Shown here one piece after another: positions 33,463-35,116 of a stretch of DNA of 35,116 bases (its first letter is position 1; each line of letters begins with the position of its first letter). Origin of the DNA: Candidatus Gallimonas faecavium (GTDB taxonomy: Bacteria > Bacillota > Clostridia > Christensenellales > Borkfalkiaceae); NCBI GenBank assembly GCA_904391375.1, contig CAJFMF010000005.1, positions 1 through 35,116 of the forward strand, read 5' to 3'. A program made the translations under genes and the position numbers. The notes beneath the pieces are model-generated. The model was given only the letters and a program-made list of their open reading frames with translations. It searched no databases and was not told the origin of the DNA.

Positions 33463-35116
33463 TTATGCGCCAAGTCCGTCATTCTTTTCATACGTTGCGT
33501 CCGTCGTATTGTTTTCAAACACGACGTTGACCGTCACGCTTGCGTAATCGGGATATCCCTTGTAGACCGCATATCCGAACCGGGTTCCGACATAGGTGCA
33601 ATTTTTGATCGTGAGATCAACAACAGCACCTGCTTCCATCTGACCGCAGTAGACCGCGCAGTACATCTTGGTGAAGGTGCAATTTTCAAGCGTCACTTCG
33701 GTGTTGCCGACTTCGCTCGGGCCGATGACCGCCGCATAGCCGCCGTTGTTGCCGACAAAGCTGATGTTCTTGAGAACGAGCTTCACGTCCTTGCCGAGGC
33801 CGTCGTTGTTGGTCGCGTTCTTGCTGTTGAAGAAGTACTGCGTCGTGGAGGAGATGGTCGCGCCGTGACCGTCGATCGTGATCGTATCCGCACCGGCGGG
33901 AAGTTCGATGTATGTATTCTCCAGGGCGATCTCAGTGCCTTCCTCAAGGTCGATGGCGATGCTCTTGCCTGCTTCCGCGCCGCTGAGCGCCGCTTCCAGA
34001 CTTTCCAGCGTCCCGACATTGCTCACCGTCGAATCGGCGGCGAACTCGCTCTCCGTGTCGTATCCCGTATTCTTTTCAAAGGTCACGTTTGCCGTAAACG
34101 AAGCGGGATCCTTGAGCGAGGTACGGTCGATGGAATAGCCGTAAGGCGTATCCGTGAAGGTGCAGTTGCGAATGGTGAGATTGACGGTTGCGTTGTCCGT
34201 TGCCGTGCAATAGACCGCGCTCCACATATTGGTAAAGGTGCAGTCCTCGATGATGACTTCGGCATTGCCGATGTCTCTCGGGCCGAGGATGACCGCAAAG
34301 CCCGTACCGCCGGGGCCGACAAAGTCCACATTGCGAATGACGATCTGCGCATCTTTGCCGATTCCGTCCAGCGTGATGCCGTCCGCTCCCGCGTTGTTGA
34401 AGAAGGTACGCGACGTGGAGGTGATGGCCTGCCCGTTTCCGTCTACGGTGACGGAGGTGCCTTCGGGCACGACGAACTGCGTGCCTGCGAGGGCGACGTC
34501 TCCGCCGAGCGCGATCTGCACTTCATCGCCGGGCTGTGCCGCGTTGAGCGCGTTCTGCAGGTCGGCGGCGTTGTCGACGGTGGCCGAAACGTCTGCCGTC
34601 TGTGCGTTCGCCTGCACCGCCTCGAGGACGATCGTCAGCGTAACGGACTGCACATCCTGTCCCTCGAATGCCGCAAGGGCGCTCCAGGGAAGAGAGATCT
34701 CGAAGTTGAGCGCGGAAAGCTGCGTCTCGGTCGGCTCGACTTTCGTCCAGGGCTGGAGATAGACCGCGCGATCCATGAGAGAAAGTTCGCTGTCCCCGAC
34801 CGTGACGAGAAGGTTGTCGCGAAGGGCCTCTCCGCCCTGCGCCTGCGCCGACACGGAGACGGAATACTGCATCTTCACCGTGCTTGCGTTGGTGATGGCG
34901 AGCGAGAACGCCGCGCCGTCGCCGATGGACATATTGCTGAAGGTGATCTTTTCGCCGTCCACCGTCACGCTGCCCATCTGATCGACCTGCAGCGTCGTCG
35001 CGCCGTTTGCTTCCACTTCCGTGCGCACGCCCGCCTGGCTCTCCGACCATGCCTTGTTGAGCGTCAGCGTCCCCTGCACATCGATCTTACCGGTATTGAC
35101 GCCGATTTCGTACTCT
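33463..35116 (-). CDS. Second TasA-like/beta-helix surface protein, N-terminus beyond window
   Basis: Open through window edge (frame reads EYEIGVNTGKIDVQGTLTLNKAW..., aligning with EYHFQVQSGAVDIATTLDL of the neighbour); two ~165-aa internal beta-helix repeats. The ORF-track start at 35079 is an internal GTG. Confidence 0.75.
   Translation of the reverse strand, partial: EYEIGVNTGKIDVQGTLTLNKAWSESQAGVRTEVEANGATTLQVDQMGSVTVDGEKITFSNMSIGDGAAFSLAITNASTVKMQYSVSVSAQAQGGEALRDNLLVTVGDSELSLMDRAVYLQPWTKVEPTETQLSALNFEISLPWSALAAFEGQDVQSVTLTIVLEAVQANAQTADVSATVDNAADLQNALNAAQPGDEVQIALGGDVALAGTQFVVPEGTSVTVDGNGQAITSTSRTFFNNAGADGITLDGIGKDAQIVIRNVDFVGPGGTGFAVILGPRDIGNAEVIIEDCTFTNMWSAVYCTATDNATVNLTIRNCTFTDTPYGYSIDRTSLKDPASFTANVTFEKNTGYDTESEFAADSTVSNVGTLESLEAALSGAEAGKSIAIDLEEGTEIALENTYIELPAGADTITIDGHGATISSTTQYFFNSKNATNNDGLGKDVKLVLKNISFVGNNGGYAAVIGPSEVGNTEVTLENCTFTKMYCAVYCGQMEAGAVVDLTIKNCTYVGTRFGYAVYKGYPDYASVTVNVVFENNTTDATYEKNDGLGA

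Overview
35.1-kb GC-rich chromosomal window, probably from a clostridial Bacillota (inferred from gene families and order). Almost all genes are on the minus strand. Right to left, the window contains: two tandem TasA-like/beta-helix surface proteins (the first truncated by the window edge); a + strand 4-TM membrane protein; a ZIP metal transporter; a long purine operon (purE-C-F-M-N-purO-type IMP cyclohydrolase-stand-alone AICARFT-D-L-fhs-mutY); a + strand GNAT acetyltransferase; a DegV protein and a small membrane-anchored protein; tmk-rimM-trmD-ylqF-rnhB-yraN (rplS absent from its usual place); a ~1,872-aa DUF4011-type SF1 helicase with a predicted C-terminal nuclease fold; and ktrB-ktrA (ktrA truncated). 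No rRNA, tRNA, CRISPR array or transposase was recognised. The main leads are: a compact leader RNA upstream of purE with mutually exclusive hairpins and a terminator/antiterminator layout; a structured leader upstream of the ZIP gene with possible SD sequestration and a Cys-rich upstream reading frame; a perfect TGTGA-N6-TCACA operator over the predicted degV start site; two promoters whose spacing predicts (near-)leaderless mRNAs (GNAT, tmk); the split, archaeal-style IMP cyclohydrolase arrangement; and the TasA-like/beta-helix chimeric surface proteins. No database searches were run; family names come from motif recognition.
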